Origin: Bacteroidaceae bacterium
GTDB lineage: Bacteria; Bacteroidota; Bacteroidia; Bacteroidales; Bacteroidaceae
Length of the DNA: 64,000 nucleotides
Reading direction: 5' to 3'
Assembly (NCBI GenBank): GCA_017560125.1
Contig: JAFYOS010000025.1
Location: forward strand, 82,424-146,423
Position numbers and translations under genes: made by a program
In this document: positions 36,451 through 46,900 of the stretch, in pieces
Numbering within the stretch: position 1 is the first letter of the stretch
How the letters are laid out: each line of letters opens with the position of its first letter
Notes under the pieces: model-generated
Database searches by the model: none
The model's input: the letters and a program-made list of their open reading frames with translations, nothing else
Told to the model about the DNA's origin: nothing

Positions 36451-37356
36451 ATGGAAAGAGAAAAGATTGCCACAATCGACCTGCACGATTTCAACAGCAT
36501 ACCGTTCCACATAGTATATATGGACAACGACATAGCCATACTGAAGAATATAAGCATCAGCATGGTACCCGACAGCAAGGAGCGAAAGCTGAAATGCTTC
36601 ATGATATGCTTCTGCGAGGATGGCGAAACGTCGATAGAGATAAACAGCAAGCAATACAATCTGAAAAAGGGATTATGCGCTGTGCTGCCGCCCGGCACCA
36701 TCATTTCGAACGGAAGCAAGGAGAGCAGCTGCAATATACACATTGCAGCCATTTCGCAAAATTTCATTAACGAAATACTTTGCACCAATAAGGACACGTG
36801 GAACGTCATACACTACCTCTACAACAATCCCATCTCGCCCATCGACCGAGATTCGTCGTACAAGATATATCTGTACAAGGAGCTGCTGATGACACTGATA
36901 AACGAAGCGCCGCACGCATACAGCAAACAGACCAGGCGCTACCATTTCGCCGGCCTTTTCTGCGAAATGATGGCCTACATCAGCCAAAAAGTGCCCAAGG
37001 AGGAGTATATACGTGGCAACAGAGGGCATGCCGGCTCCATTGTACACGATTTTATAAGCGCCGTGAACGCCGACAACGGCTCGCATCGCACCGTAGCCTA
37101 CTATGCCGACCTGCTGTGCTACAGCCCGAAATATTTGAGCTTCACCGTGAAACAGCTTACCGGAAAGACACCGCTACAGATAATAAACGCTCATGCAATA
37201 AACCAGATAAAATACAAGCTGAAGCACACCGACATGAGCATGAAGAGGATGGCCGACTATTTCGATTTCCCCAACCCTTCGTTTTTCGGAAAATTCGTAA
37301 AGACACACACGGGAATGTCGCCCATGCAATATCGCCACAGCGAAGCGAAAAAGTAG
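36451..37356 (+). CDS. AraC-family transcriptional regulator
   Basis: A 301-residue protein. The N-terminal ~180 residues form a cupin-like sensing domain (SIEINSKQYNLKKGLCAVLPPGTIISNGS is the typical AraC cupin pattern). Residues ~200-300 contain two helix-turn-helix motifs: HRTVAYYADLLCYSPKYLSFTVKQLTGKTPLQIINAHAI, then MSMKRMADYFDFPNPSFFGKFVKTHTGMSPMQYR. The ATG at 36451 is chosen because the upstream in-frame one (36406) lies before the putative -7 region GACCTTTG (36424-36431). No obvious target operon is adjacent: the downstream transporter gene is convergent, and upstream lies only the tiny divergent ORF. Confidence 0.9.
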   Translation: MEREKIATIDLHDFNSIPFHIVYMDNDIAILKNISISMVPDSKERKLKCFMICFCEDGETSIEINSKQYNLKKGLCAVLPPGTIISNGSKESSCNIHIAAISQNFINEILCTNKDTWNVIHYLYNNPISPIDRDSSYKIYLYKELLMTLINEAPHAYSKQTRRYHFAGLFCEMMAYISQKVPKEEYIRGNRGHAGSIVHDFISAVNADNGSHRTVAYYADLLCYSPKYLSFTVKQLTGKTPLQIINAHAINQIKYKLKHTDMSMKRMADYFDFPNPSFFGKFVKTHTGMSPMQYRHSEAKK

Positions 37357-37361
37357 CTACG

Positions 37362-39023
37362 CTACAGGAAGAGCATGACTATAATCTGTGCAATTATCAC
37401 ACGACAGAACATGGCCAACGGATAGACCGTTGCATAGCTCACCGCCGGGTTGTCGCCGGGCAGGGTGTCGTTGGCATAATTGAGCGCCATGGGGTTGGCC
37501 ATGCTTCCGCAGAGCATGCCGCATGTGCTGCCGAAATCGAGGCCGCTCAGTCGCATTGATACAAGCGCCATGAGCACTACCGGAACAAATGTGAGGATAA
37601 ATCCGAGACCTATCCACAAAGCACCCTCGTGACACATGACCGTTTCGAAGAAATGGGCACCGGCATCGAGGCCAAGACAGGCTAGGTACAACGACAATCC
37701 TATACCGCGAAGCATCAGGTTAGCACTGCGGGTTGTATATGTCACAAAATGGAAACGAGGGCCAAAACAACCCATCAATATACCTACAATAATGGGGCCA
37801 CCTGCCAATCCAAGCTTCACAGGAGTGCTCATACCGGGAACGGCAAGAGGGATAGAGCCGAGAATGAGTCCGAGCACGATGCCCACGAAAATTGCCGCAA
37901 GGTTCGGATCGTTGAGCGCCTTGGAAGCGTTGCCCAAGAGCTTTTCGATGTTCTCGATAGCCTTCTCCTCGCCCACAACGGTAAGGCGGTCGCCCATCTG
38001 CAGAATAAGGCGGGGCGTAGCCAGCAGTTGCACGCCGTTGCGAGTAACGCGACTGATATTTATCCCATAGCTGTTGCGCAGACGCAGTGCACCGAGTCGC
38101 TTGCCATTCAGTTCGGGGCGAGTGATGATAATCTTGCGCGACACCAGCTTGCTATCTATTGCATTCCAATCTATATCCTCCTTGTTCCAGTCCTTGGGCT
38201 CCATTTTACCGAAAAGCGCAGTAAGCGTGGGAGCATCCTTCTCGGTGGTCACCACCAGCAGACGGTCGTTCTCCTTGAGCAACATTTCGGATGTGGGAAT
38301 ACTCACCTTGTTGTTGCGCCACAGACGCGAGATAACAAATTTGGTGTGAGTAAGCTCGGCCACCTCCCTTACGCACTTGTCGAAAATGCCCGGATTGTGC
38401 ACGCAATATGTAGCAATGAATGTGTGGTTGTGCTCCTCGTGCTCGCCGTTGTCGATGTCCGACGGCTTCACAAACAACTTACGCACAGCGAGCATGGCAA
38501 GTATTACACCCACCACACCAAGCGGATATGTCACAGCGCAACTGAGGGTAGCCCCTGTCGATGAAACGCCCAGCTCCTTCAGCGTCTGCTGAGCTGCACC
38601 AAGCGCCGGGGTATTCGTAGTGGCACCACACAGAATTCCCACCATATCGCTCATGGGGATGGATGTGGCAAAGCTGAGCAGCACAGCCATGAGCGTGCCT
38701 AACAGCACAACGCCCATCGCAAGCATATTCAACTGCATGCCACCCTTGCGGAACGAGCTGAAAAAGCCGGGTCCCACCTGCAAGCCCAGTTCATAGACAA
38801 AAAGCACAAGACCAAGGCTCTCGGCATAGCTCAGCATCTTAGGATCGATGCTGAAGCCCATGTGACCTGCAAGAATACCGGCAAAAAAGACAAATGTAAC
38901 ACCGAGCGAGATACCGAAAATACGTATCTTGCCCAGTCCCAATCCTGTCGCAATTATTATAGAAATTATAACTACTGCCTGAAGAGGCGTATGTTCAAAG
39001 AATAAGCTATTTAACCATTCCAT
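37362..39023 (-). CDS. AspT/YidE/YbjL-type putative transporter with two RCK_C domains
   Basis: A 553-residue inner-membrane protein built as two AspT/YidE/YbjL duplication domains (residues ~10-180 and ~385-550, each about five helices) around two cytosolic TrkA-C (RCK_C) domains (~205-285 and ~295-375; for example MLLKENDRLLVVTTEKDAPTL and LILQMGDRLTVVGEEKAIENI). The NTPALGAAQQTL and CGSMANPMALNYAND motifs are the conserved Asn-Pro-containing half-helix pairs of the two repeats. AspT exchanges aspartate and alanine; other members' substrates are unknown. It lies 17 nt downstream of nadB on the same strand, so link to aspartate metabolism is tempting but unproven. Confidence 0.9.
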   Translation of the reverse strand: MEWLNSLFFEHTPLQAVVIISIIIATGLGLGKIRIFGISLGVTFVFFAGILAGHMGFSIDPKMLSYAESLGLVLFVYELGLQVGPGFFSSFRKGGMQLNMLAMGVVLLGTLMAVLLSFATSIPMSDMVGILCGATTNTPALGAAQQTLKELGVSSTGATLSCAVTYPLGVVGVILAMLAVRKLFVKPSDIDNGEHEEHNHTFIATYCVHNPGIFDKCVREVAELTHTKFVISRLWRNNKVSIPTSEMLLKENDRLLVVTTEKDAPTLTALFGKMEPKDWNKEDIDWNAIDSKLVSRKIIITRPELNGKRLGALRLRNSYGINISRVTRNGVQLLATPRLILQMGDRLTVVGEEKAIENIEKLLGNASKALNDPNLAAIFVGIVLGLILGSIPLAVPGMSTPVKLGLAGGPIIVGILMGCFGPRFHFVTYTTRSANLMLRGIGLSLYLACLGLDAGAHFFETVMCHEGALWIGLGFILTFVPVVLMALVSMRLSGLDFGSTCGMLCGSMANPMALNYANDTLPGDNPAVSYATVYPLAMFCRVIIAQIIVMLFL

Positions 39024-39040
39024 GGCTATTAAACAACATT

Positions 39041-40615
39041 TTATTTATTATCGACGCGAGGATGGTCGAGATTGTAGTGCAGGCCACGGCTCTCCTTGCG
39101 TTCCATAGCCCAGCGCATGATAAGGTATCCCACGTTTATCACGTTGCGCAGCTCGCATATCTCCTTGCTGATTACACTGCGCTTGAACAGCTCCTCGGTC
39201 TCTTCGTACAGAAGGTCAAGACGGTCCCAGGCACGCTTCAGTCGGAGATCGGTTCGAACGATACCCACATAGGTATTCATTATCTGCCCCACCTCGCGCA
39301 TGCTCTGCGTAATGAGCACCAGCTCCTCGTTCATTTTTGTACCCTCGTCGTTCCACTCGGGCACCTGTTCGTTGAATGTATAGTTGTCGATGACCGACAT
39401 GGTGTGACGGGCTGCCGCATCGGCATATACAACGGCCTCTATGAGCGAATTGCTTGCCAAGCGGTTGCCACCGTGAAGGCCAGTGCATGCACACTCGCCC
39501 ACCGCGTAAAGACGGTGAATGCTCGAAGCTGCATTCAAATCGACCTTGATACCACCACACATGTAGTGTGCTGCCGGTGCCACCGGTATATAATCCTTTG
39601 TGATGTCGATACCAAGCGACAGGCACTTCTCGTAAATGAGGGGGAAGTGCTTCTTGGTCTCCTCGGCATCCTTGTGGGTAACATCGAGATAGACAAAATC
39701 CTCGCCACGTATCTTCATCTCGTTATCAATGGCACGCGCCACAATGTCGCGCGGCGCAAGCGACAGACGAGCATCGTACTTGTGCATGAATTCCTTGCCA
39801 TCCATTGTGCGTAGCACTGCTCCGTAGCCACGCATCGCCTCGGTGATGAGGAACGAGGGGCGGTCGCCCACATTGTAGAGAGCGGTCGGGTGGAACTGCA
39901 CGAATTCCATATCGGCAACCGTACCCTTGGCACGATAGACCATAGCCACGCCATCGCCCGTTGCTACAAGGGGGTTGGTAGTGGTCTGATATACAGCGCC
40001 ACAGCCACCGGTAGCCATTGTGGTCACCTTGCTGAGGAACGTATCGACACGATTGGTCTTCAGGTCGAGCACATAGGCGCCGTAACACTCTATGCCGGGT
40101 GTCTGACGCGTTACATTTATACCCATATGGTGCTGGGTAATTATCTCGATGGCAAAATGGTGGTCGAGGACTGTGATATTGGGATTGCTACGGACTGCCT
40201 TGATGAGCGACATCTGTATCTCGGCGCCCGTGCTGTCGGCATGGTGCAGGATTCTGTGCTCCGAGTGGCCGCCCTCGCGATGGAGGTCGAAGTCGCCATC
40301 CTCGTTCTTATCGAAATCGACGCCCCACTCTATCAGCTGTCTTATCTGCTCGGGTGCCTCGCGGACAACCTTCTCCACAGCGACCCTGTCGTTGATGTAA
40401 TCGCCGGCAATCATCGTATCGTCGATGTGCTTTTCGAAATTATCAACCAACATGTTTGTAACCGACGCCACACCACCTTGTGCAAAATAGGTGTTGGCAT
40501 CTTCGAGTGTAGTCTTGCATACGAGGGCTACGCTTCCTTTCTGCGCCACTTTCAGGGCGAAACTCATACCGGCTATTCCCGAGCCGATAACAAGAAAATC
40601 GTATTTCTTAACCAT
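39041..40615 (-). CDS. nadB: L-aspartate oxidase
   Basis: A 524-residue FAD enzyme oxidising L-aspartate to iminoaspartate, the first step of de novo NAD synthesis. The dinucleotide motif FLVIGSGIAGMSFALKVA is at the N-terminus; EGGHSEHRILHHAD, a long capping domain, APAAHYMCGGIKVD, and the FAD-binding VGECACTGLHGGNRLASNSLIEAVVYA are intact. A helical C-terminal domain (~425-515) follows. nadA and nadC are not in the window. It leads the AspT-like transporter gene by 17 nt. Confidence 0.96.
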   Translation of the reverse strand: MVKKYDFLVIGSGIAGMSFALKVAQKGSVALVCKTTLEDANTYFAQGGVASVTNMLVDNFEKHIDDTMIAGDYINDRVAVEKVVREAPEQIRQLIEWGVDFDKNEDGDFDLHREGGHSEHRILHHADSTGAEIQMSLIKAVRSNPNITVLDHHFAIEIITQHHMGINVTRQTPGIECYGAYVLDLKTNRVDTFLSKVTTMATGGCGAVYQTTTNPLVATGDGVAMVYRAKGTVADMEFVQFHPTALYNVGDRPSFLITEAMRGYGAVLRTMDGKEFMHKYDARLSLAPRDIVARAIDNEMKIRGEDFVYLDVTHKDAEETKKHFPLIYEKCLSLGIDITKDYIPVAPAAHYMCGGIKVDLNAASSIHRLYAVGECACTGLHGGNRLASNSLIEAVVYADAAARHTMSVIDNYTFNEQVPEWNDEGTKMNEELVLITQSMREVGQIMNTYVGIVRTDLRLKRAWDRLDLLYEETEELFKRSVISKEICELRNVINVGYLIMRWAMERKESRGLHYNLDHPRVDNK

Positions 40616-40677
40616 ACCGAAACGGATAAAATCTGAAACCGCATTGCACGCCTATAAAGCGCGATGCAAATTCGGCA

Positions 40678-40685
40678 CAAAAATA
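40678..40685 (-). promoter_or_regulatory. Putative -7 element of nadB
   Basis: Minus-strand TATTTTTG, an exact TAnnTTTG, about 63 nt upstream of the nadB ATG. The closest TTTG is 26 nt further upstream, too far for the usual spacing. Confidence 0.4.
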
Positions 40686-40760
40686 CAAAAATCATTACGA
40701 AAATGGTTCACCAAACTAATAAATAACAGATATTACCCCTACTTTTTCCAAAAACAGAGC

Positions 40761-40768
40761 TATTTTTG
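40761..40768 (+). promoter_or_regulatory. Putative -7 element of the PBP4-type gene
   Basis: TATTTTTG, exact TAnnTTTG, 90 nt before the ATG at 40859; no TTTG at the expected distance. Confidence 0.4.
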
Positions 40769-40858
40769 CATTACAGATACAAAATAACGCGGCCCGCACC
40801 TGCACAACCGATGCAGAGAAGGGGCTTCACTAAATAAACGAACAACGGCAAGAAACAG

Positions 40859-42223
40859 ATGCGACTCACAGCTACCATCATAATCACCCTATGCTTTTCG
40901 CTCTTTGCGACGGCGCAAAATTTCGAGGCGGCAATGGACTCGCTGCTCAAGGACAAAATATTTGACAACAGCGATGTCTCCGTAGCGATATACGACCTCG
41001 ACGAGCAGCGCGCAATATACAGCCACAGAGCAAATAAAATGTGCCGCCCCGCCTCGGTGCTGAAACTGCTGACCGCAGGCGTCGCTCTTGAGCGCCTGGG
41101 CATTAACCACACCATAAACACCATACTTGGCCGCAACAACTCGGCCGGCTCGGACAATCTGTACATTAAGGGCACAATGGACCCGCTGTTCACCGAGAGC
41201 GACCTCGATGCCATGGTTGCATCCATAGGCGAGGGCACCGTCATAGACAGCCTGTTCATCGACTGCACATTCATGGATTCAATCTATTGGGGGCCCGGCT
41301 GGTCGTGGGACGACACACCGTGGGAATACCAGCCCTACATGTCGCCGCTGATGCTCAACGGAGGTTGCGTGGATGTTTCGGTGAAACCCGCGCAAAAAGG
41401 CGAAGCGCCCATTGTGACATGCAAGCCACAGTCGTCATACTATACCATTGAAAACGAAGCCGTAAGCCACTGCGCCGAGGCCGGCAAGCTGACCATCATG
41501 CGCGACTGGCTCGACAATTCCAATGTAATAAGAATACGCGGTAACTGCAACAGCCCGCGCGGCGACAGGATGAACATGTTCCGTTCCGAGGAATTTTTCA
41601 TCACTGTGATGATAGAGAAAATGGCAGCCCGCGGCATCGAGGTAAGGCACAGCGCCTATCGAGCCATGCCCGACAGCACAGAGCTCATCTACAACAAGCA
41701 ACGCCCCATAACCGCAGTGGTGAAGGAGGCGCTCGAAGAGAGCAACAACCTGTGCGCCGAGGCGCTGATATACCACTTGGGTGCGCTATACGGCCACTAC
41801 CCCGTCGCCCACAAGGATGGCGTAAGAATAGTGAAAGGATTTCTCGACTACAACCTCGCAATGCCCGAGCACTACGAAATAGCCGATGGTTCGGGGCTTT
41901 CGCTCTACACATACATCTCGGCCAACACCATGTTGCAGATGCTCGACCGCATATACCGCGACAAGAGCATATACAACACCGTGCTCCAGGGGCTGCCCAT
42001 CGCCGGATGGAGCGGCACGCTGAAGGGCCGCATGGGAGGCACCGCCGCCGAACGCAAGATACATGCCAAGACCGGCACAGTGAGCGGTATATGCACGCTT
42101 GCAGGATATGCCGAGGCTCGCAACGGCCACACATTGGCATTCGTCATCTTCAACCAGGGAATAATGACACCCAAACAGGCACGTCGCTGGCAAAACAAAG
42201 TATGCGAACTGATGTGCAAATAG
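40859..42223 (+). CDS. dacB: D-alanyl-D-alanine carboxypeptidase/endopeptidase (PBP4, DacB-type)
   Basis: A 454-residue exported serine peptidase of family S13. Signal peptide MRLTATIIITLCFSLFATAQ. Active-site S66 in SVLK (66-69) follows CRPA; the SxN motif is in LEESNNLCAEALIYH, and KTG is in HAKTGTVSGICTLAGY near the C-terminus. The large insert domain typical of class C PBPs lies between SxxK and SxN. It trims or cleaves peptide cross-links in the periplasm. It is probably co-transcribed with the nucleotidyltransferase gene 42 nt downstream. Confidence 0.94.
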   Translation: MRLTATIIITLCFSLFATAQNFEAAMDSLLKDKIFDNSDVSVAIYDLDEQRAIYSHRANKMCRPASVLKLLTAGVALERLGINHTINTILGRNNSAGSDNLYIKGTMDPLFTESDLDAMVASIGEGTVIDSLFIDCTFMDSIYWGPGWSWDDTPWEYQPYMSPLMLNGGCVDVSVKPAQKGEAPIVTCKPQSSYYTIENEAVSHCAEAGKLTIMRDWLDNSNVIRIRGNCNSPRGDRMNMFRSEEFFITVMIEKMAARGIEVRHSAYRAMPDSTELIYNKQRPITAVVKEALEESNNLCAEALIYHLGALYGHYPVAHKDGVRIVKGFLDYNLAMPEHYEIADGSGLSLYTYISANTMLQMLDRIYRDKSIYNTVLQGLPIAGWSGTLKGRMGGTAAERKIHAKTGTVSGICTLAGYAEARNGHTLAFVIFNQGIMTPKQARRWQNKVCELMCK

Positions 42224-42265
42224 AATGGAATAATAATCACAGAATAAAACAATAACAGAGCCACC

Positions 42266-43063
42266 ATGAAAGCAATGATTTTTGCAGCAGGCCTTGGAAC
42301 ACGCCTGAAACCGCTTACAGATACACTACCGAAAGCACTTGTTCCCGTATGTGGCAAGCCCCTTATAGAGCATGTGGCACGCAAGCTGTACAAGGCCGGA
42401 ATAGCAGAAGCCGTAGTAAATATACACTATTTTGCCGACAAGATAGAGGAGTGGGTTAACGAACAGCAGTGGATAACAACGACCGAAAAGGCCGAGGGCA
42501 AGATGTTCATGGCGCTGAGCGATGAGCGTGCACAGTTGCTCGAAACGGGCGGAGCCGTGCTACATGCGCGACGCCATCTCGAAGGCTGCGGCAGCTTCCT
42601 CATTCACAATGTAGATATACTGTCGGACTGCGACATTGCGTGGTTCGCATCGCAGACACGCGAGGATGCACTAGCATCGCTGCTCGTGAGCAACCGCAAG
42701 ACCACCCGTTTCCTGCTTTTCGAGCCCGACACCATGCGCCTCGTAGGCTGGATGAACACCGACAGCGGAGATTACCATGTAATCTCGCCCGAAATAGTAC
42801 CCGCACAATGCCGCGCGCTTGCATTCTCGGGCATACACATCATGAGCGACAAGGTGCTCGCCCTGATGGAGGAGTATGTAAAAGAGAAAGGGCTCGTAGC
42901 CGACGACGAGAAGGGCACCCGTTTCCCCATCATGAATTTCTATATGTGGGCGGCTGCAAAATGTCCCATATACGGCGTTGAGGCCGAAAGCCTCGAGTTT
43001 ATAGACGTGGGCAAGCTCGATGCTCTGAAGCCTGCCGAGGAATTCGTAAAGAAGCACGAATAG
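42266..43063 (+). CDS. Sugar-1-phosphate nucleotidyltransferase (MurU/GlmU-N-like)
   Basis: A 265-residue cytosolic enzyme of the NTP_transferase family. The N-terminus MIFAAGLGTRLKPLTDTLPKALVPVCGKP is the GxGTR...PK nucleotide and metal loop; LETGGAVLHARRHL and NVDILSDCD hold further substrate and metal residues, and EFIDVGKLDALKPAEEF is the end. Size and pattern resemble MurNAc-1-phosphate uridylyltransferases (wall recycling) or related NDP-sugar enzymes. Pairing with a DacB-type peptidase fits wall recycling, but the sugar is not determined. No kinase partner gene is adjacent. Confidence 0.87.
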   Translation: MKAMIFAAGLGTRLKPLTDTLPKALVPVCGKPLIEHVARKLYKAGIAEAVVNIHYFADKIEEWVNEQQWITTTEKAEGKMFMALSDERAQLLETGGAVLHARRHLEGCGSFLIHNVDILSDCDIAWFASQTREDALASLLVSNRKTTRFLLFEPDTMRLVGWMNTDSGDYHVISPEIVPAQCRALAFSGIHIMSDKVLALMEEYVKEKGLVADDEKGTRFPIMNFYMWAAAKCPIYGVEAESLEFIDVGKLDALKPAEEFVKKHE

Positions 43064-43124
43064 GCGACACAACCATCATTGCCTTGCTAATGCACTTGCC
43101 ACTACATACGGGGTATTCAAAGAA

Positions 43125-43159
43125 AAACCGGTGTCTGTTCCAAGAACGGACACCGGTTT
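43125..43159. terminator. Bidirectional terminator between convergent operons
   Basis: Long inverted repeat AAACCGGTGTC...GACACCGGTTT, with an inner GTTC/GAAC pairing. It lies between the nucleotidyltransferase gene (plus) and the last gene of the export operon (minus) and can serve both. Confidence 0.82.
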
Positions 43160-43170
43160 GTGTATATTGT

Positions 43171-43881
43171 TTAAATGAATTTTTCGCGTTTCTGCAGATT
43201 CAGCAGCCCTAACATCGCCCACACCACACTGCCAATAGCAAGGAATATGCGGTTCTTGAGCACGGTGGCGCTCCATACAGCCGCATGAATATTCTCGGGC
43301 ATGCTCAAGGGGTTAAGCGTCACATCCCACATGCTGTGTTTTGTAAGGTCGGCCGAAAGGACCACCGCTACTATTCCGCATATGATAACCAGTATGGCGG
43401 TGGCGTTGCCGTTGCGTGTCAGTGTGGAGAAAAAGAACGCAAGGTTGCCCATGAACAGCACAGGGTACATCAGTTCATAGGCTATTTCGAACTGATTGAC
43501 CGGGTATATGAGATATTTTGCTATCCATGCATATATCACCAATATGAAGAATATTTCCACATAAATGAGTATCAGTCGCGCAAACCACACCTTGTATTTG
43601 TAGTTGGGTATTCCGAAGAGGATCTCCAATATGCGGTTGTCGGCATCGTTCTGTATGCCGAAGACCGCGGGATAGAATATAAGCAGTAGCGACGGGAAGA
43701 ACAGGAAACGATATATGTGCTCGTCGCCGGGCACCTCGCCGCGATAGGCGCTGTCGAACATAAAGTAGGCGAACAGCGCAAAGGCGGTCAGAAGAAACCA
43801 TATGAATTTACCTCCGAAGATAATCTTCATATTATAGACCGACAAGCGGAGGTATGCTTTGCAATTATTTATTATGTTCAT
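43171..43881 (-). CDS. ABC-2-type transporter permease, last gene of the export operon
   Basis: A 236-residue membrane protein with about six helices: FIWFLLTAFALFAYFMFDSA, FLFFPSLLLIFYPAVFGI, RLILIYVEIFFILVIYAWIA, LMYPVLFMGNLAFFFSTL, ATAILVIICGIVAVVLSA, and FLAIGSVVWAMLGLLNL near the C-terminus. The cytosolic GIQNDADNRILEILFGIPNYKYKVWFAR loop resembles the ATPase-contacting loop of ABC-2 permeases. It has no ATPase gene of its own beside it; the ATPase at the C-terminus of the fusion protein encoded just upstream is the obvious partner. It lies 78 nt after that gene, and a terminator follows. Confidence 0.82.
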   Translation of the reverse strand: MNIINNCKAYLRLSVYNMKIIFGGKFIWFLLTAFALFAYFMFDSAYRGEVPGDEHIYRFLFFPSLLLIFYPAVFGIQNDADNRILEILFGIPNYKYKVWFARLILIYVEIFFILVIYAWIAKYLIYPVNQFEIAYELMYPVLFMGNLAFFFSTLTRNGNATAILVIICGIVAVVLSADLTKHSMWDVTLNPLSMPENIHAAVWSATVLKNRIFLAIGSVVWAMLGLLNLQKREKFI

Positions 43882-43901
43882 AATTTCGTTAAATCATATT
43901 T

Positions 43902-43955
43902 TATGTCGCGCCGGCCGGCTGCGAAGCGCTGTTCACCACGCGCCGGCCTGCGATA
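43902..43955 (-). other. GC-rich imperfect hairpin inside the export operon
   Basis: TATGTCGCGCCGGCC and GGCCTGCGATATA can pair with interruptions; CGCGCCGGCC also occurs twice as a direct repeat (43907 and 43939 regions). It is the only long gap (78 nt) inside the 3' half of the operon. It may stabilise or partly end the mRNA before the final permease gene. Confidence 0.4.
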
Positions 43956-43959
43956 TAAA

Positions 43960-46900
43960 TTACAGGTTTTTCAGCAAGCAGAGGTAGGCATCCTCGAGGT
44001 TGGCCTCTACCCTCTCTGCATTCTCGTAGGGTTTTTCAACAGATATATAGCGTATTCTAATTTTGTCACCATTCATCATATTGTTCACTATGAGCCTGTT
44101 ATCGAGCGTATCAATCTTCTCGGGCTCGATATCGAACGCCCATACTTTGTTCTCGGCGAACTTGGTCATATCAAGCGGGTTGCCATAGTATTTAAGCTCG
44201 CCTCGATTGATGACAGCCACCTGGTTGCACGAGCTTGCAATGTCCTCGATGATGTGGGTAGAGAAGATGATGATGCGGTCGCGGCTGAGCTCCACAAGCA
44301 GGTTGCGGAAACGTATGCGCTCGCGGGGATCGAGGCCGGCAGTGGGCTCATCGACAACAAGTATTCGCGGCAGGTGCAACAGAATGAGGGCTATACCTAT
44401 ACGCTGTTTCATACCACCCGAGAACGAGCCTATCTTGTGGTCTTTGCGCTCGTACATGTGCACAGCCTTGAGTACATACTCCAAGCGCTCCTTACGCACA
44501 ATGGGATCGGTAATACCCTTGAGCATAGCCTGGTAGTCGAGGAATTCCCACGATGTCATGCTCTCGTACATGCCGAATTCCTGGGGCAGGAAGCCAATGA
44601 GGCTCTGCAGCTCCTCGCGATACTCGCGAGTGTTCATACCATTTATCCAGATGGTACCGTAGCTCTGCTCCAGAATACCGGTGATGATGCGCATCATGGT
44701 AGATTTTCCGGCGCCGTTGGGGCCAAGCAAACCGAACATACCGGTCTTGATGGTAAACGACACGCCACGAAGCGCCTTGAAGGGTATGCGGCGTTTGCCG
44801 ATGATGGGAATGCTCTTGATGATTGTGAACAGGGTTCTACGTGTTTCGGCGAACCTTCCGGTGAGGCGCTCCACGTTAATGCGATGAACGTAGAGGTAGT
44901 CCGATGTCAGTTTCACCGCAATGCCCAACGCCCACAGGAAGCCGATGACTACAGCAGCCGGGGTGTTATCGATGCGTTCCGAAATGAGAATAACCGTCAT
45001 CAATGGCAGCAGGCCATAGACAACCTTGTGAATGATGTTCACAATGCCCTTGTGGTGCTCGATTTTGTATTTGAGATACTCCCTGATTTTTTTCCACAGA
45101 TCGTAGAAACCGGCACACACAGCAAACGACAATGCAATTATCCAGAATTTATTTTCGAGATAATATGTCACCATATAGAGCAGGAAGAGATATACGACAA
45201 CCTGCCACGACACGGAGATGAAATCGCGCAGATGGTGGAATTCGCTATGCAATCCCAATCGCTTGCGCAGTTTTATTCCGCTCTCCCACTGGCGGGTAAA
45301 TTTGTTCGACCAATCGTATATCTTGACAAGGTTGCTTATCTCTATTACTATCTGGTCGTCCTTGTCTATAATCTTGTTGTCGGCTATACGTATCGATTTC
45401 TTGATAAAATATGTACATGCAGGTATGAGCACCGTAAGCACCATGAAATAGAGCAACTGCACGAATATTCCATCAATGTAGAGATATATGTATATCATTC
45501 CGGCAATGTAGATGGCCAAATGCAGCAGGTGCATGGGGCGGCTCAGCGAACGATACCATTTGAGTATGTTCTCCAGCGACAGATAGACGGTGGGGATAAG
45601 TATCAGCGTGAGCAGGGCCGAGAACGACAGACCGCCAATGACGGTAACCGCAAACGGTGCTCCAATTGCTCCGGCATAGTCCGTATCGCCCATAGCCATG
45701 GGCAACATGGCTATAACCGTGGTAGTGGTGGTGATAAGAATGGGGCGCAGACGCGAATATCCACTGGTGATAAGCGCTCTGTTACGTCCATATCCCTTGC
45801 GACGCAATATGTTGGAGTAGTCGATGAGGATGATACCATTGTTCACCACCACACCCAGCAGAATGAGGAAGCCGGTCATGGTGTTGGCATTCATCAGGTT
45901 GTTGCCGGTGATGAACAGGCCGAGCAACGAACCGATAGCGGCCAACGGAATGGTGAACAACAGCACAAAGGGGGTTACTACCGACTCGAAGACCGAGGCC
46001 AATATCATGAATATAAGTATCAACGACGCCAATATGAGGAAATTGAATTCACTGAGCGACTCCTCGGAGCGCACCGTTTCTATGGCAATGCCGCTGGGCA
46101 TGTTGTACGAAGCAATCAGCTGGTCTATCTCCTCGCGATAACCGTTAAGCACATCCTTGGGCAGCTCCTGGCTCTGCGTGATACCATAGAAAATGGTTAT
46201 CTCGCGCTCGCGATTGATGCGGCGTATGCTCGAGAGGTCGCGCGTCTGCTTGATGGATGCTATCTGCTGCAGTTCGTGCAGACCACCGTTGGCATCGGGA
46301 ATCATCACACGTCGCAGGTCGTCGATGTTCTTCTGTATATTTTTCTTTTTCTTCTCCTCCTCGACGCTGATATCCTCCTTGATGACTATAGCATATTCGT
46401 CGTTAGCCAGTTTCAGGTAGGTATTGGTTGTAAGTTCCTTGTTCAGCGAGCTCAATCCGTTGAGGATGTTCTGTCGTGTTATATTGTACGACGCCAGCAG
46501 TATGGGGTCGAAAATAAGCTGTATTTCGTTGCGACGGCCGGGGTTGGTAGCCCAGTTCCACGCCACGAACTCCATTTCGCGCAAATTGTAGCGTATGTTA
46601 TCGGCTACGATGTCCATCATTTCGAAATCGGAGCCCTTGATGACTATGCGCTCGCTGTTGTCGCCAACGCCAAGCACGCTCATGAAGCGGTTCATTGTCG
46701 ATGCGGCGCTGCTCTGTCCGTTACCCGACGAGCCGGTTGTTATTCTCGCCTCGACATTGGGCAACTGCACAAGCTTGTTCAGTTCCTCTACAATGGCAGT
46801 AATGCCGCGGCCCTCCTTGTGGTAATCGTCCTTGAGCACCATGGTCATGGAGGCGGCGTCCTCTTGTATGCGGCAAATGAGTTCCTCCTTCTCGGGAAAG

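Noticed and set aside
43902-43955. Direct repeat CGCGCCGGCC as a possible att or IS end
   Set aside because: Only 10 bp, GC-rich, inside a small gap of one operon and with no integrase or transposase near; a hairpin is the simpler reading.
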